Positions 1 through 6,066 of a stretch of 6,639 nt of DNA are shown here, piece by piece. A program made the position numbers and the translations under genes. This DNA is from Acidobacteriota bacterium (GTDB lineage Bacteria; Acidobacteriota; Terriglobia; Bryobacterales; Bryobacteraceae), in NCBI GenBank assembly GCA_947505565.1, contig CANNLB010000156.1, positions 1 through 6,639 on the forward strand. The letters run 5' to 3'. Under the pieces are notes generated by a model. It ran no database searches, was not told where the DNA came from, and worked only from the letters and a program-made list of their open reading frames with translations. Within the stretch, counting starts at the first letter, position 1, and every line of letters begins with the position of its first letter.

Positions 1-1
1 C

Positions 2-2662
2 GAAGACCTCGAGGAAATTCTCGGTCGTGGGCTTCAGCTTTCTCCTGTTCATGAGGTGTTGGCGGAGGAATCGGTTATTGGCTGGAAAGAGTTCGAGCTT
101 GAGGTCATGCGCGACCTCGCCGACAATGTCATTATCGTCTGCTCCATCGAAAACTTCGACCCGATGGGCGTCCACACCGGCGACTCGATCACCGTCGCTC
201 CGGTTCAAACCTTGACCGATCGCGAGTATCAAATGATGCGCGACGGCGCGATTCGCTGCCTTCGCGAAATCGGGGTCGATACGGGTGGTTCCAACGTGCA
301 GTTCGCTATCAACCCGGTCAACGGCGCGATGGTGGTTGTCGAAATGAATCCGCGCGTTTCGCGCAGTTCCGCCCTCGCCTCCAAGGCCACCGGCTTCCCG
401 ATCGCCAAGATCGCCGCCAAGCTCGCTGTCGGTTATCGGCTCGACGAGATCAAAAACGACATTACGCGCCTCACCCCGGCCTGCTTCGAGCCCACCATCG
501 ACTACGTTGTGGCCAAGATCCCGCGATGGCAGTTCGAGAAGTTCCCTGGCGCGGATACGACCTTGGGTACGCAAATGAAGTCGGTTGGCGAAGTCATGTC
601 GATTGCCCGGAATTTCAAGGCGGCGCTCGCCAAAGCCATTCGTTCCCTGGAAACCGGGAAGTCGGCGACGAAGGTCGAGGCCTTCGAAGTCGAACTGATC
701 CCGAATAAGCTCATCACCCCGACTCCCGATCGCCTGCCGTACATCTATTTTGCCTTCGAGCAGGGATGGACTGTCGACCAGATTCAGGAACTCACGAAGA
801 TCGATCCCTGGTTCCTCCAGCAGATCTTTGAGATGGTCGAGTCCCACACCGCCCTGGCCAAAAAGTCGCTGGCGACCATCTCATCGGCCGAGATGCGCGA
901 AGCTAAACGCAACGGCGTGGCGGATACCACGCTCGCCCGGCTCTGGAACGAAGACCCACTGCGCATTCGCGACCGCCGTAAGCAGATGGGCGTCAGCGCC
1001 GTCTTCAATCGCGTGGACACCTGCGCGGCCGAGTTCGAATCGTTCACCCCCTACCTCTATTCGTCCTACGAATCCGAGTGCGAAGCCAACCCGAGCGATC
1101 GGAAGAAGGTGATGATCCTCGGTGCCGGCCCCAATCGTATCGGCCAAGGGATCGAATTTGACTACTGCTGTTGCCATGCCAGCTTCGCCCTGCAGGCGTT
1201 CGACCACGAATCGATCATGGTGAACTGCAATCCGGAAACCGTTTCGACCGACTACGACACCAGCGATCGCCTCTACTTCGAGCCCCTCACACTCGAAGAG
1301 GTGCTCAATATCTATGACACGGAAAAACCGGACGGCGTCATCGTCCAGTTCGGTGGCCAAACGCCACTGAACCTTGCTCTGCCGCTGAAGCGCGCCGGCG
1401 TACCCATCATCGGCACCGCGCCCGAAAATATCGATCTCGCCGAGGACCGTAAGCTCTTCGGCCGTCTCCTCGACGAGCTCCAAATTCCTTGCCCGCCCAA
1501 TGGCTCCGCGACAACGGTTGAAGAAGCCTGCGCCGTGGCCAATGTTCTCGGTTATCCTGTTCTCGTCCGCCCCAGCTACGTTCTCGGCGGACGCGCCATG
1601 GTCATCGCTTATGATGAAGATACCGTCCGGCGCTATATGCGCGAGGCGGTCACTTTCTCGCAGGAACGTCCCGTCCTCGTGGACCGGTTCCTGGAAGACG
1701 CGATCGAAGTCGACGTCGACTGCCTCTCTGATGGCGAAGATGTATTAATCTGCGGCATCATGGAGCACATCGAAGAAGCCGGCATCCATTCCGGCGATAG
1801 CTCCTGCGTTCTCCCTCCCTTTGGTATCGGTGCCGCCGAACTCAAGACGATCGAAGAATACTCCGTCAAACTGGCTCGGGCGCTGAAAGTCATCGGACTG
1901 ATGAACGTCCAATACGCGATCAAAGACGGCAAGGTCTTCGTCATCGAAGTGAATCCTCGCGCGTCGCGGACGGTTCCCTTCGTCGCCAAGGCGACCGGCG
2001 TGCCGATTCCGAAAATCGCGGTCGGCCTGATGATCGGCAAGAAGCTGAAAGAGTTCGCTCCTCTAATGCAGGGCAAAACCAGCGGCGTCCTCACCGTTCC
2101 CCAGTTCTTCGTCAAGTCTCCCGTTTTCCCGTTCAATAAGTTTCAGGGCGTCGACCCGGTGCTCGGCCCGGAAATGCGTTCGACGGGCGAAGTCATGGGC
2201 GTCGGGGAAAATTTCGGAGAAGCGTTCGCCAAAGCGCAGCTTTCGGCCGGTTCTCCGCTCCCCGCCTCCGGCACGGTGTTCATTAGCGTGTCCGAAAGGC
2301 ACAAAAATGAGGCGGTTGACGTTGCAAAGCGCTTTGTGGAGCTCGGATACACCCTCGCGGCCACCCGCGGAACCGCTTTGGCACTAAAAAATGCAGGATT
2401 ATTTTGTACAACCGTATTTAAAGTGAACGAAGGACGACCAAATGCGGTAGACTTATTAAAGGCTGGTCGTTTGCAGTTGGCAGTCTATACAACAACCGGT
2501 GTACATAGCTTTGGCGATGAAAAAGCCTTGCGTCGAGCCGCGATAACGTATAGAGTACCTTGTATAACAACTATGTCGGCGGCAAGAGCGGCAGTGGAAG
2601 CTGCAGCCAGTCGTCTCAGAGATCCGATTCGAGTTTGGAGTCTTCAGGAGATTCACTCGTAA
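2..2662 (+). CDS. carB: Carbamoyl-phosphate synthase large subunit, 5'-truncated by window edge
   Basis: Makes carbamoyl phosphate from bicarbonate, two ATP and ammonia channelled from the glutaminase subunit CarA; cytoplasmic, feeding pyrimidine and arginine synthesis. The frame is open from base 2, so the true start lies upstream; 886 residues are visible, and alignment from memory to the 1073-residue E. coli enzyme puts about 185 missing. Visible residues E23, E30, H58, Q100, E114 and N116 match the first ATP-grasp active site (E. coli E208, E215, H243, Q285, E299, N301). The second synthetase half starts near residue 370 ([12 protein letters not shown]) and contains [11 protein letters not shown] and [12 protein letters not shown]. 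The regulatory MGS-like domain spans about 755-886. There K768, T788, T791, K807 and T831 match the E. coli allosteric ligand residues, but the position of Asn1015 is Tyr829. Base composition drops from about 60% to about 44% GC near base 2381, without breaking the frame. The GTG at 56 is internal, not the start. Confidence 0.98.
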   Translation, partial: EDLEEILGRGLQLSPVHEVLAEESVIGWKEFELEVMRDLADNVIIVCSIENFDPMGVHTGDSITVAPVQTLTDREYQMMRDGAIRCLREIGVDTGGSNVQFAINPVNGAMVVVEMNPRVSRSSALASKATGFPIAKIAAKLAVGYRLDEIKNDITRLTPACFEPTIDYVVAKIPRWQFEKFPGADTTLGTQMKSVGEVMSIARNFKAALAKAIRSLETGKSATKVEAFEVELIPNKLITPTPDRLPYIYFAFEQGWTVDQIQELTKIDPWFLQQIFEMVESHTALAKKSLATISSAEMREAKRNGVADTTLARLWNEDPLRIRDRRKQMGVSAVFNRVDTCAAEFESFTPYLYSSYESECEANPSDRKKVMILGAGPNRIGQGIEFDYCCCHASFALQAFDHESIMVNCNPETVSTDYDTSDRLYFEPLTLEEVLNIYDTEKPDGVIVQFGGQTPLNLALPLKRAGVPIIGTAPENIDLAEDRKLFGRLLDELQIPCPPNGSATTVEEACAVANVLGYPVLVRPSYVLGGRAMVIAYDEDTVRRYMREAVTFSQERPVLVDRFLEDAIEVDVDCLSDGEDVLICGIMEHIEEAGIHSGDSSCVLPPFGIGAAELKTIEEYSVKLARALKVIGLMNVQYAIKDGKVFVIEVNPRASRTVPFVAKATGVPIPKIAVGLMIGKKLKEFAPLMQGKTSGVLTVPQFFVKSPVFPFNKFQGVDPVLGPEMRSTGEVMGVGENFGEAFAKAQLSAGSPLPASGTVFISVSERHKNEAVDVAKRFVELGYTLAATRGTALALKNAGLFCTTVFKVNEGRPNAVDLLKAGRLQLAVYTTTGVHSFGDEKALRRAAITYRVPCITTMSAARAAVEAAASRLRDPIRVWSLQEIHS

Positions 2663-2670
2663 TCAACAAG

Positions 2671-2713
2671 TTTGTCGGTGGTTCCTCCGCCTTACACCCC
2701 AACCACCGGCAAA
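2671..2713. repeat. Inverted repeat (hairpin 1) just after carB
   Basis: Arms 2671-2683 (TTTGTCGGTGGTT) and 2701-2713 (AACCACCGGCAAA) pair over 13 bases with one G-U wobble around a 17-base loop. It begins 8 bases after the carB stop. No T tract follows on either strand, so it is not a standard intrinsic terminator. A role in protecting the carB mRNA 3' end or as part of a larger RNA fold is inference. Confidence 0.7.
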
Positions 2714-2715
2714 AC

Positions 2716-2751
2716 GCCACGAGCCCTCTCCCCACCCCTTGGGCTCGTGGC
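2716..2751. repeat. Perfect 11-bp inverted repeat (hairpin 2)
   Basis: Arms GCCACGAGCCC (2716-2726) and GGGCTCGTGGC (2741-2751) are perfectly complementary around a 14-base pyrimidine-rich loop. On the plus strand it is followed by ACCCCTATAAAA, not a U tract. On the minus strand GTTTTG follows, a weak T run. It could be a processing or pausing hairpin, a weak minus-strand terminator, or one stem of a structured RNA with its neighbours. Confidence 0.75.
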
Positions 2752-2779
2752 ACCCCTATAAAATATCAACCAAGGCACT

Positions 2780-2828
2780 GTTCACAAAGTAAATAAATTT
2801 ATTTACCTCTTGTGAACTTTTTTGTTTT
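2780..2828 (+). terminator. Rho-independent terminator, probably for carB
   Basis: Outer arms GTTCACAA (2780-2787) and TTGTGAAC (2810-2817) enclose a perfect 18-base palindrome, GTAAATAAATTTATTTAC (2789-2806), so the whole unit folds as one long hairpin. It is followed at once by TTTTTTGTTTT (2818-2828), the usual U tract. The stem is unusually AT-rich for a terminator in a GC-rich genome. It lies 117 bases after the carB stop, and no gene intervenes, so carB is the natural upstream unit. Confidence 0.7.
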
Positions 2829-2873
2829 GAGCGAGATAGCTTCTTTCTCCCGCCCGTCGGGTTTCGATTACCC

Positions 2874-2901
2874 TTGACGAACCTCTAGCGTGGAATCAGA
2901 G
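2874..2901 (+). promoter_or_regulatory. Possible promoter for the 107-residue gene (weak)
   Basis: TTGACG at 2874-2879 is a near-consensus -35 box for a sigma-70-type promoter. The sequence at the expected -10 distance (about 2896-2901, TCAGAG) is a poor match. If used, transcription would begin near 2907, inside the following hairpin, and the hairpin would then not form fully. The call rests on the -35 match and on the need for a promoter between two terminator-like signals. Confidence 0.25.
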
Positions 2902-2903
2902 TT

Positions 2904-2932
2904 GCGTCCCTTCTGGGGCGCTTTTCTTTTTT
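2904..2932 (+). terminator. Terminator-like hairpin in the leader of the 107-residue gene
   Basis: Arms GCGTCCC (2904-2910) and GGGGCGC (2915-2921) pair over 7 bases (one G-U) around a TTCT loop, followed by TTTTCTTTTTT (2922-2932). This is a textbook intrinsic terminator shape. It ends 20 bases before the ATG at 2953, which leaves no room for a promoter downstream. It is therefore either a leader attenuator for that gene or a second stop for carB transcripts with the gene's own transcription start inside the stem. CGCCC at 2851-2855 could pair with GGGCG at 2916-2920 as a competing fold; this pairing is only 5 bp. Confidence 0.6.
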
Positions 2933-2938
2933 CAACAC

Positions 2939-2944
2939 AAGGAG
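2939..2944 (+). promoter_or_regulatory. Ribosome binding site AAGGAG fixing the 2953 start
   Basis: AAGGAG sits 8 bases ahead of the ATG at 2953. This strong site favours that start over the in-frame GTG at 2890, whose extension would run through the hairpin and U tract. Confidence 0.85.
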
Positions 2945-2952
2945 AGAAAATC

Positions 2953-3276
2953 ATGTCGCAAGTGAACTGGCCGGATTCGTTTGATCCGTCCAAGCAACGG
3001 GCCTATTTGGATGGCAACGGCAAAGCCGTTTTCATGGTCATCCCGAAAGAGGTTACCGAAATAGCGTACATCGAGCCGACCGAAGGGGCAGACCCCTTTT
3101 CCAATCGCATTGAGCGGGCCAAGCAGCTGGCCGCCCAGGGGATCGTGATCGATGCGCAGATCGACGTCTGGGGCTGGGGAGCGGAAAACACCATGCGGTT
3201 GCGCCGGTTGTACGGCAAAACGACGGTGCCTGACGCGTTTGGAACGATTCAAATCCTCGTTTCGCCGGCAAAGTAG
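2953..3276 (+). CDS. Uncharacterised 107-residue protein
   Basis: I do not recognise this protein. Support for it being real: a strong AAGGAG site at the right distance, codon use like the neighbouring genes, and a classic terminator starting 15 bases after the stop. It has no signal peptide, no membrane segment and no cysteine, so a small soluble cytoplasmic protein is expected. Visible landmarks are an N-terminal WPDSFDPSKQRAYLDGNGK stretch, a short hydrophobic strand near 25-31 (AVFMVIP), a likely helix at about 50-62 (FSNRIERAKQLAA), then IVIDAQIDVWGWGAEN and a basic RLRRLYGK patch at 83-89. The mixed alpha/beta pattern fits one compact domain. It stands alone between the carB terminator and a convergent channel gene, so context suggests no function. 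It may be controlled by the terminator-like hairpin in its leader. Confidence 0.8.
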   Translation: MSQVNWPDSFDPSKQRAYLDGNGKAVFMVIPKEVTEIAYIEPTEGADPFSNRIERAKQLAAQGIVIDAQIDVWGWGAENTMRLRRLYGKTTVPDAFGTIQILVSPAK

Positions 3277-3290
3277 TTTTTAAAGGGAGT

Positions 3291-3325
3291 TCACGCCGCC
3301 GGAGAATCCGGCGGCGTGACTTTTT
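3291..3325 (+). terminator. Strong terminator of the 107-residue gene, overlapping the channel gene's 3' end
   Basis: A perfect 12-base stem, TCACGCCGCCGG (3291-3302) with CCGGCGGCGTGA (3308-3319), loop AGAAT, then CTTTTT (3320-3325). The T tract lies on the plus side, so it ends transcription of the gene at 2953-3276. On the minus strand the same bases encode the last residues (TPPDSPAA) and the TGA stop of the convergent channel gene. No T tract follows on the minus side. Confidence 0.9.
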
Positions 3326-4235
3326 CATAGTCGTCCAATCGAGAAAGGTCAATAGTCAGGACGTCGCTTGCACCCCTGCCGTAGAGGTCCCGAAACTTCG
3401 CTCCATATACAATCTCCTGGTCGGCGTACGAAAATCGCCGATACACCACCTGCGACGACGCCTCGTCGGTCGCCGTGATCAGAATAATGATCTCCGGGTC
3501 ATCGGCCTGAATCGCCGTTGCGTCTTTGCCGAATAACGGTGATTGCTCGTCGATCGGATGGACGATCACCCACTGCGTCGCCAGGAACATAACCTCTTTC
3601 CGTTCCAGCGGTAAGAGCTTGAACTTTCGGACTCGTCGGCCGTCGGGCTCCGTTTCGAGGCGCGAATAAGTCACTTGGGCGGCTACCTCCATCAACTGGT
3701 TGGATCGGCTGTTCATCAAGCGGAACATCAGCGCAGTGCTGCCCTGGAAAGGTGAGATCAGGGCGACTTTGCTGAATGCAATGGCAGCCGTCGGTCTGGA
3801 AAATCGAGCAAACAGGATGCCCGTCGCCAGAGCGAAACCCATCAGGCCGGTTAGAGCCTCTACTGAAACCAGAAAATGGGCGGCGGTGCTCGTCGGTGTC
3901 ATCGTCCCATATCCGATCGTGGCGATTGTCTGCACACTAAAAAAGTAGAGCTGAAGGAAACGGAGGGCACCGCTGCCCTCCACTCCGGAAATCGCCCCCG
4001 GACCGCAGCCTAGGTATAGCCCCGCAAATACGATATTCAGGGCGACGTAAATCACGAAGATCATGCCAAAAAACTGGGGCCAAGAGATGTTCAACATTTT
4101 GTGGTACGGGTTAATGGACTGCCAAAACCCTTGGCCCACGCGCTGGACGTTGAACTCGCCATCCTGGCGCAACATCCGTTTTTGACTAGACTGCGCCAGC
4201 CGCCCGCTTAATCCAGATTCCCGTTCCTCTGCCAT
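3291..4235 (-). CDS. Inward-rectifier potassium channel, KirBac family
   Basis: A 314-residue inner-membrane K+ channel, the usual KirBac size (about 300-330); by family knowledge it works as a tetramer. The N-terminal family signature (QDGEFNVQRVG, 24-34) is followed by an amphipathic slide helix (about 37-50), TM1 (about 54-77), a pore helix, the selectivity filter TIGYG (106-110) followed by TMTPTS, and TM2 (about 119-146). The cytoplasmic immunoglobulin-like domain (about 155-305) has the Kir motif FRLMNSRSNQLMEV (171-184), the HPIDEQSPLFG motif (226-236) and SQVVYRRFSY (261-270). All expected blocks are present, so it should be functional. The ATG at 4235 has AGAGGG (4240-4245) 4 bases upstream. 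The frame stays open 84 codons further, but that stretch is Gly/Arg-rich and unlike any Kir N-terminus. It is convergent with the 107-residue gene and may be cotranscribed with the short frames upstream. Confidence 0.95.
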   Translation of the reverse strand: MAEERESGLSGRLAQSSQKRMLRQDGEFNVQRVGQGFWQSINPYHKMLNISWPQFFGMIFVIYVALNIVFAGLYLGCGPGAISGVEGSGALRFLQLYFFSVQTIATIGYGTMTPTSTAAHFLVSVEALTGLMGFALATGILFARFSRPTAAIAFSKVALISPFQGSTALMFRLMNSRSNQLMEVAAQVTYSRLETEPDGRRVRKFKLLPLERKEVMFLATQWVIVHPIDEQSPLFGKDATAIQADDPEIIILITATDEASSQVVYRRFSYADQEIVYGAKFRDLYGRGASDVLTIDLSRLDDYEKVTPPDSPAA

Positions 4236-4243
4236 GTTTCCCT

Positions 4244-4450
4244 CTATCTTACCGGGAGAGGCGTAACGGTCCGACCAGGCAAAAAGCCATAAGCCCCGAC
4301 CCGTAAAGTATCGCCCCTCCAAACGCGCAAATCCCGCTTCGGCTGTTCGCCGGTGACGCGGTTCGCCTCGCTCAACCCCAGTTCCCGCCTCATTTGCAAT
4401 GCCTGGTCTTGCGCCTCCAGCTCGGTTACGTGTTGCGGAGGAGCATCCAC
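4244..4450 (-). CDS. Short 68-residue frame directly ahead of the channel gene
   Basis: Not recognised. The frame uses a GTG at 4450 and ends 8 bases before the channel ATG, its TAG lying inside the channel's ribosome binding site, an arrangement typical of coupled genes. Composition is protein-like: a helix-prone HVTELEAQDQALQMRRELGL block at about 7-26, then a C-terminal part with RDLRVWRGDTLRVGAYGF. Third codon positions are about 65% G/C, like the channel gene. Against it: no ribosome binding site at the GTG, and the frame stays open well upstream without another normal start, which suggests the C-terminal part of a longer gene entered by frameshift. A lower-scoring alternative is that this is non-coding. 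Confidence 0.4.
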   Translation of the reverse strand: MDAPPQHVTELEAQDQALQMRRELGLSEANRVTGEQPKRDLRVWRGDTLRVGAYGFLPGRTVTPLPVR

Positions 4451-4590
4451 CCATAGCCCATCGACCGTCGATACCCCCGCCGCCCAATGCGACCCTTGCC
4501 AGTGCGCGGCGCTCGATATTTGTATCGCAAATAGACGCCGCTCACTTCTTTCCGTGCCACACGGACGTCCCGGTATCCCCCCTGTATCAC
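4426..4590 (-). CDS. Short, very basic 54-residue frame
   Basis: Not recognised. It starts at a GTG that overlaps the stop of the preceding small frame (GTGA, 4587-4590) and ends inside the next frame. About 15 of 54 residues are Arg or Lys against 2 acidic ones, so if made it could bind nucleic acid or the inner face of the membrane. Its first half (RDVRVARKEVSGVYLRYKY, 7-25) looks protein-like; the Arg/Gly-rich second half looks more like out-of-frame sequence. One reading is that a single ancestral gene ran from here into the 68-residue frame and a frameshift near 4500 split it. The purine-rich stretch beside the GTG is too close to be a normal ribosome binding site. Confidence 0.3.
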   Translation of the reverse strand: MIQGGYRDVRVARKEVSGVYLRYKYRAPRTGKGRIGRRGYRRSMGYGWMLLRNT

Positions 4591-4676
4591 CCCTTCTCGA
4601 ACCTAAACGTGTAGACGGTCACGTTCAGTAAAACCGTCATCGTCAACGCAGTGGTCGTGAACAACAGCGGGATCAT
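4587..4676 (-). CDS. Putative 29-residue single-span membrane peptide
   Basis: An ATG at 4676 with AAGGGA (4683-4688) at a 6-base distance opens a 29-codon frame. Nearly all of it is one hydrophobic segment (MIPLLFTTTALTMTVLLNVT, 1-20) ending in a charged tail (FRFEKG), the layout of a small single-span membrane protein. The frame remains open upstream to a GTG at 4751 (54 residues), but that start lacks a ribosome binding site. The stop overlaps the next frame's GTG by GTGA, suggesting coupled translation. K+ systems do include small membrane subunits (KdpF is about this size), but I see no sequence likeness to KdpF and do not claim homology. Too short to be sure it is expressed. Confidence 0.4.
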   Translation of the reverse strand: MIPLLFTTTALTMTVLLNVTVYTFRFEKG

Positions 4677-4682
4677 CTCGAT

Positions 4683-4688
4683 TCCCTT
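4683..4688 (-). promoter_or_regulatory. Ribosome binding site AAGGGA for the 29-residue frame
   Basis: On the minus strand AAGGGA lies 6 bases before the ATG at 4676. This is why the short start is preferred over the GTG at 4751. Confidence 0.45.
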
Positions 4689-4751
4689 CGAGCTCAGATC
4701 CGCCGCCGAGGCAACCAATCCCACCGACCCGACCGCCGTCAGAACTTCCAC

Positions 4752-4836
4752 CCGAAGCGGGTCTCATCTTCGCTTCCGTACGATCATTCACCGCCCCCCC
4801 TAGGAATTCGATATCCTATGAGATTGGTTCTCACTC
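4752..4836. other. Divergent intergenic region upstream of yebC
   Basis: Separates the minus-strand small frames from yebC and should hold the yebC promoter. No convincing -35/-10 pair is visible. TTCACC (4787-4792) and TATCCT (4812-4817) are the nearest plus-strand candidates, but their 19-base spacing is poor. TAGGA (4801-4805) and TCCTA (4814-4818) form a small inverted repeat. A run of seven C ends at 4800. yebC has only a weak purine stretch (GAGA, about 4820-4823) ahead of its ATG. Confidence 0.4.
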
Positions 4837-5571
4837 ATGTCTGGTCACTCTAAATGGCACACAATTAAACACAAGAAGGGCGCTCTCGATGCCAAACGAG
4901 GGCGTGTCTTCACCCGGATTATCAAGGAAATCACCATCGCCGCTCGCGGCGGCGGCGATCCCGATGGTAACCCTCGACTCCGTACCGCCATCACCGCGGC
5001 GAAAGCCGTCTCGATGCCGGCCGACAACATCAAACGCGCCATTCAGCGCGGCACTGGTGAAATCGAAGGACTCACGATCGAAGAATACACCTACGAAGGC
5101 TATGGCCCCGGCGGGGCTGCCGTTCTCGTCAATGTCGCGACCGACAACAAAAACCGCACCGTCGCCGACGTCCGCCACATCTTCAGCAAGTGGGGCGGCA
5201 ACATGGGCGAGCCCGGCTCGGTGAATTGGATGTTCGAAAAAAAATCGAACATCATCATCGATGCCGACAAGGTCAGCGAAGAAAAGCTGATGGACCTCGC
5301 GCTCGAAGCCGGTGCCGATGACATCCAGCAGCACGGCGAAGTGTGGCAGGTGCTTTCAGAACCAAACGCCCACGAAGCGGTGATGAACGCGATCGCCGCC
5401 GCCAAAATCGAAACGCTGAGTTCCGAAGTCGGGATGATCCCGAAGAATACGATCAAACTCGAAGGCCCCGCCGCCAAAAGCATGATTCGTCTCAACGATG
5501 CGCTCGAAGACTACGACGATGTCCAGAGCGTCTTCTCCAACTACGAGATCGACGAAGCAGACATGGAATAG
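4837..5571 (+). CDS. yebC: YebC/PmpR (TACO1-type) protein
   Basis: A 244-residue cytoplasmic protein, the normal length for the family (E. coli 246). It opens with the family signature MSGHSKWHTIKHKKGALDAK, followed by RGRVFTRIIKEI. The middle has TYEGYGPGGAAVLVNVATDN (about residues 84-103), then NKNRTVADVRHIFSKWGGN and GSVNWMFEKK, all standard family blocks. The C-terminus is acidic (NYEIDEADME), as is common. YebC proteins were first described as transcriptional regulators (PmpR); more recent work links them and mitochondrial TACO1 to translation, including relief of ribosome stalling at proline-rich stretches. The gene is followed 3 bases later by ruvC, a widespread yebC-ruvC pairing. The ATG at 4837 is supported by the conserved N-terminus rather than by its weak ribosome binding site. 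Confidence 0.97.
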   Translation: MSGHSKWHTIKHKKGALDAKRGRVFTRIIKEITIAARGGGDPDGNPRLRTAITAAKAVSMPADNIKRAIQRGTGEIEGLTIEEYTYEGYGPGGAAVLVNVATDNKNRTVADVRHIFSKWGGNMGEPGSVNWMFEKKSNIIIDADKVSEEKLMDLALEAGADDIQQHGEVWQVLSEPNAHEAVMNAIAAAKIETLSSEVGMIPKNTIKLEGPAAKSMIRLNDALEDYDDVQSVFSNYEIDEADME

Positions 5572-5574
5572 CCG

Positions 5575-6066
5575 ATGCGAATTCTCGGCGTCGATTGTGG
5601 CACGGAACGGACCGGCTTCGGGGTTATCGAATCCGATGGCCGATCCCACCGTCTCCTCGACGCCGGAGTCATCAAGACCTCGCCGAAGTCCCCGCTCAGC
5701 GAACGCCTTCTTCTGATCGCCTCGGGGCTGCGGGCGGTCATCGTCGCTCATGCTCCCGAATCCGCCGCCGTCGAAGCGGTCTTCCACGCCGTCAATGCCC
5801 AAACGGCACTGAAACTAGCCCACGTTCGCGGCGTCGCCCTCCTCGTCCTCGCCGAAGCCGGGCTCGCCGTCGGCGAGTATTCGCCTCTCGAAATCAAAAC
5901 CAGCGTCGTCGGCTACGGCAGGGCCGAAAAGGAGCAGGTGCAGATGATGGTCCGCTCGCTTCTCAAACTCGATGAAATCATCAAGAGCCAGGATGCGTCC
6001 GACGCTTTAGCCGCCGCCATCTGCCACGCGAACCAAGTGCGCTACCAAGAGGCGATTCGCAAATGA
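5575..6066 (+). CDS. ruvC: Crossover junction endodeoxyribonuclease RuvC
   Basis: Resolves Holliday junctions by paired Mg2+-dependent cuts, working with the RuvAB branch-migration motor in recombinational repair. The protein has 163 residues (E. coli 173). It begins [16 protein letters not shown] with the first catalytic Asp at D7; E67 (AAVEAVF) and D140 and D143 ([15 protein letters not shown]) complete the four acidic residues equivalent to E. coli D7, E66, D138 and D141. [20 protein letters not shown] (113-132) is the conserved DNA-binding and core block. The usual LGQARG stretch reads LAHVRG here, probably a lineage variant. It starts 3 bases after the yebC stop, so it is cotranscribed, and its own stop overlaps the next ATG (ATGA). 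Neither ruvA nor ruvB follows directly. Confidence 0.97.
   Translation: MRILGVDCGTERTGFGVIESDGRSHRLLDAGVIKTSPKSPLSERLLLIASGLRAVIVAHAPESAAVEAVFHAVNAQTALKLAHVRGVALLVLAEAGLAVGEYSPLEIKTSVVGYGRAEKEQVQMMVRSLLKLDEIIKSQDASDALAAAICHANQVRYQEAIRK

Noticed and set aside
56..58. GTG as the start of a shorter carB
   Set aside because: The frame is open to base 2 and the upstream residues ([11 protein letters not shown]) are conserved CarB sequence, so the gene simply begins outside the window.
881..1483. 200-codon minus-strand open frame inside carB
   Set aside because: It lies wholly antisense to strongly conserved CarB sequence and has no recognisable domain; long antisense frames are expected in GC-rich coding DNA.
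2890..2952. Extended start (GTG at 2890) for the 107-residue gene
   Set aside because: It would translate through a terminator-like hairpin and U tract and has no ribosome binding site, while the ATG at 2953 has AAGGAG at 8 bases.
3053..3352. Minus-strand open frame overlapping the 107-residue gene and the KirBac 3' end
   Set aside because: It runs through the strong plus-strand terminator and is Arg-rich out-of-frame sequence with no start signal.
4236..4487. 84-residue N-terminal extension of the KirBac protein
   Set aside because: The extension is Gly/Arg-rich, unlike Kir N-termini, and the ATG at 4235 has its own ribosome binding site and gives the normal family length.
4353..4631. Plus-strand open frames opposite the small minus-strand frames
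   Set aside because: They are Cys/Pro/Ser-rich with no ribosome binding site and look like shadows; the minus-strand frames show better start signals and coupling.
4803..4815. GGAATTCGATATC resembling a cloning-vector polylinker (adjacent EcoRI and EcoRV sites)
   Set aside because: The match is short and does not continue into the next polylinker sites. The flanks lead directly into yebC, so chance is the simpler explanation, although an assembly join could be checked in reads.
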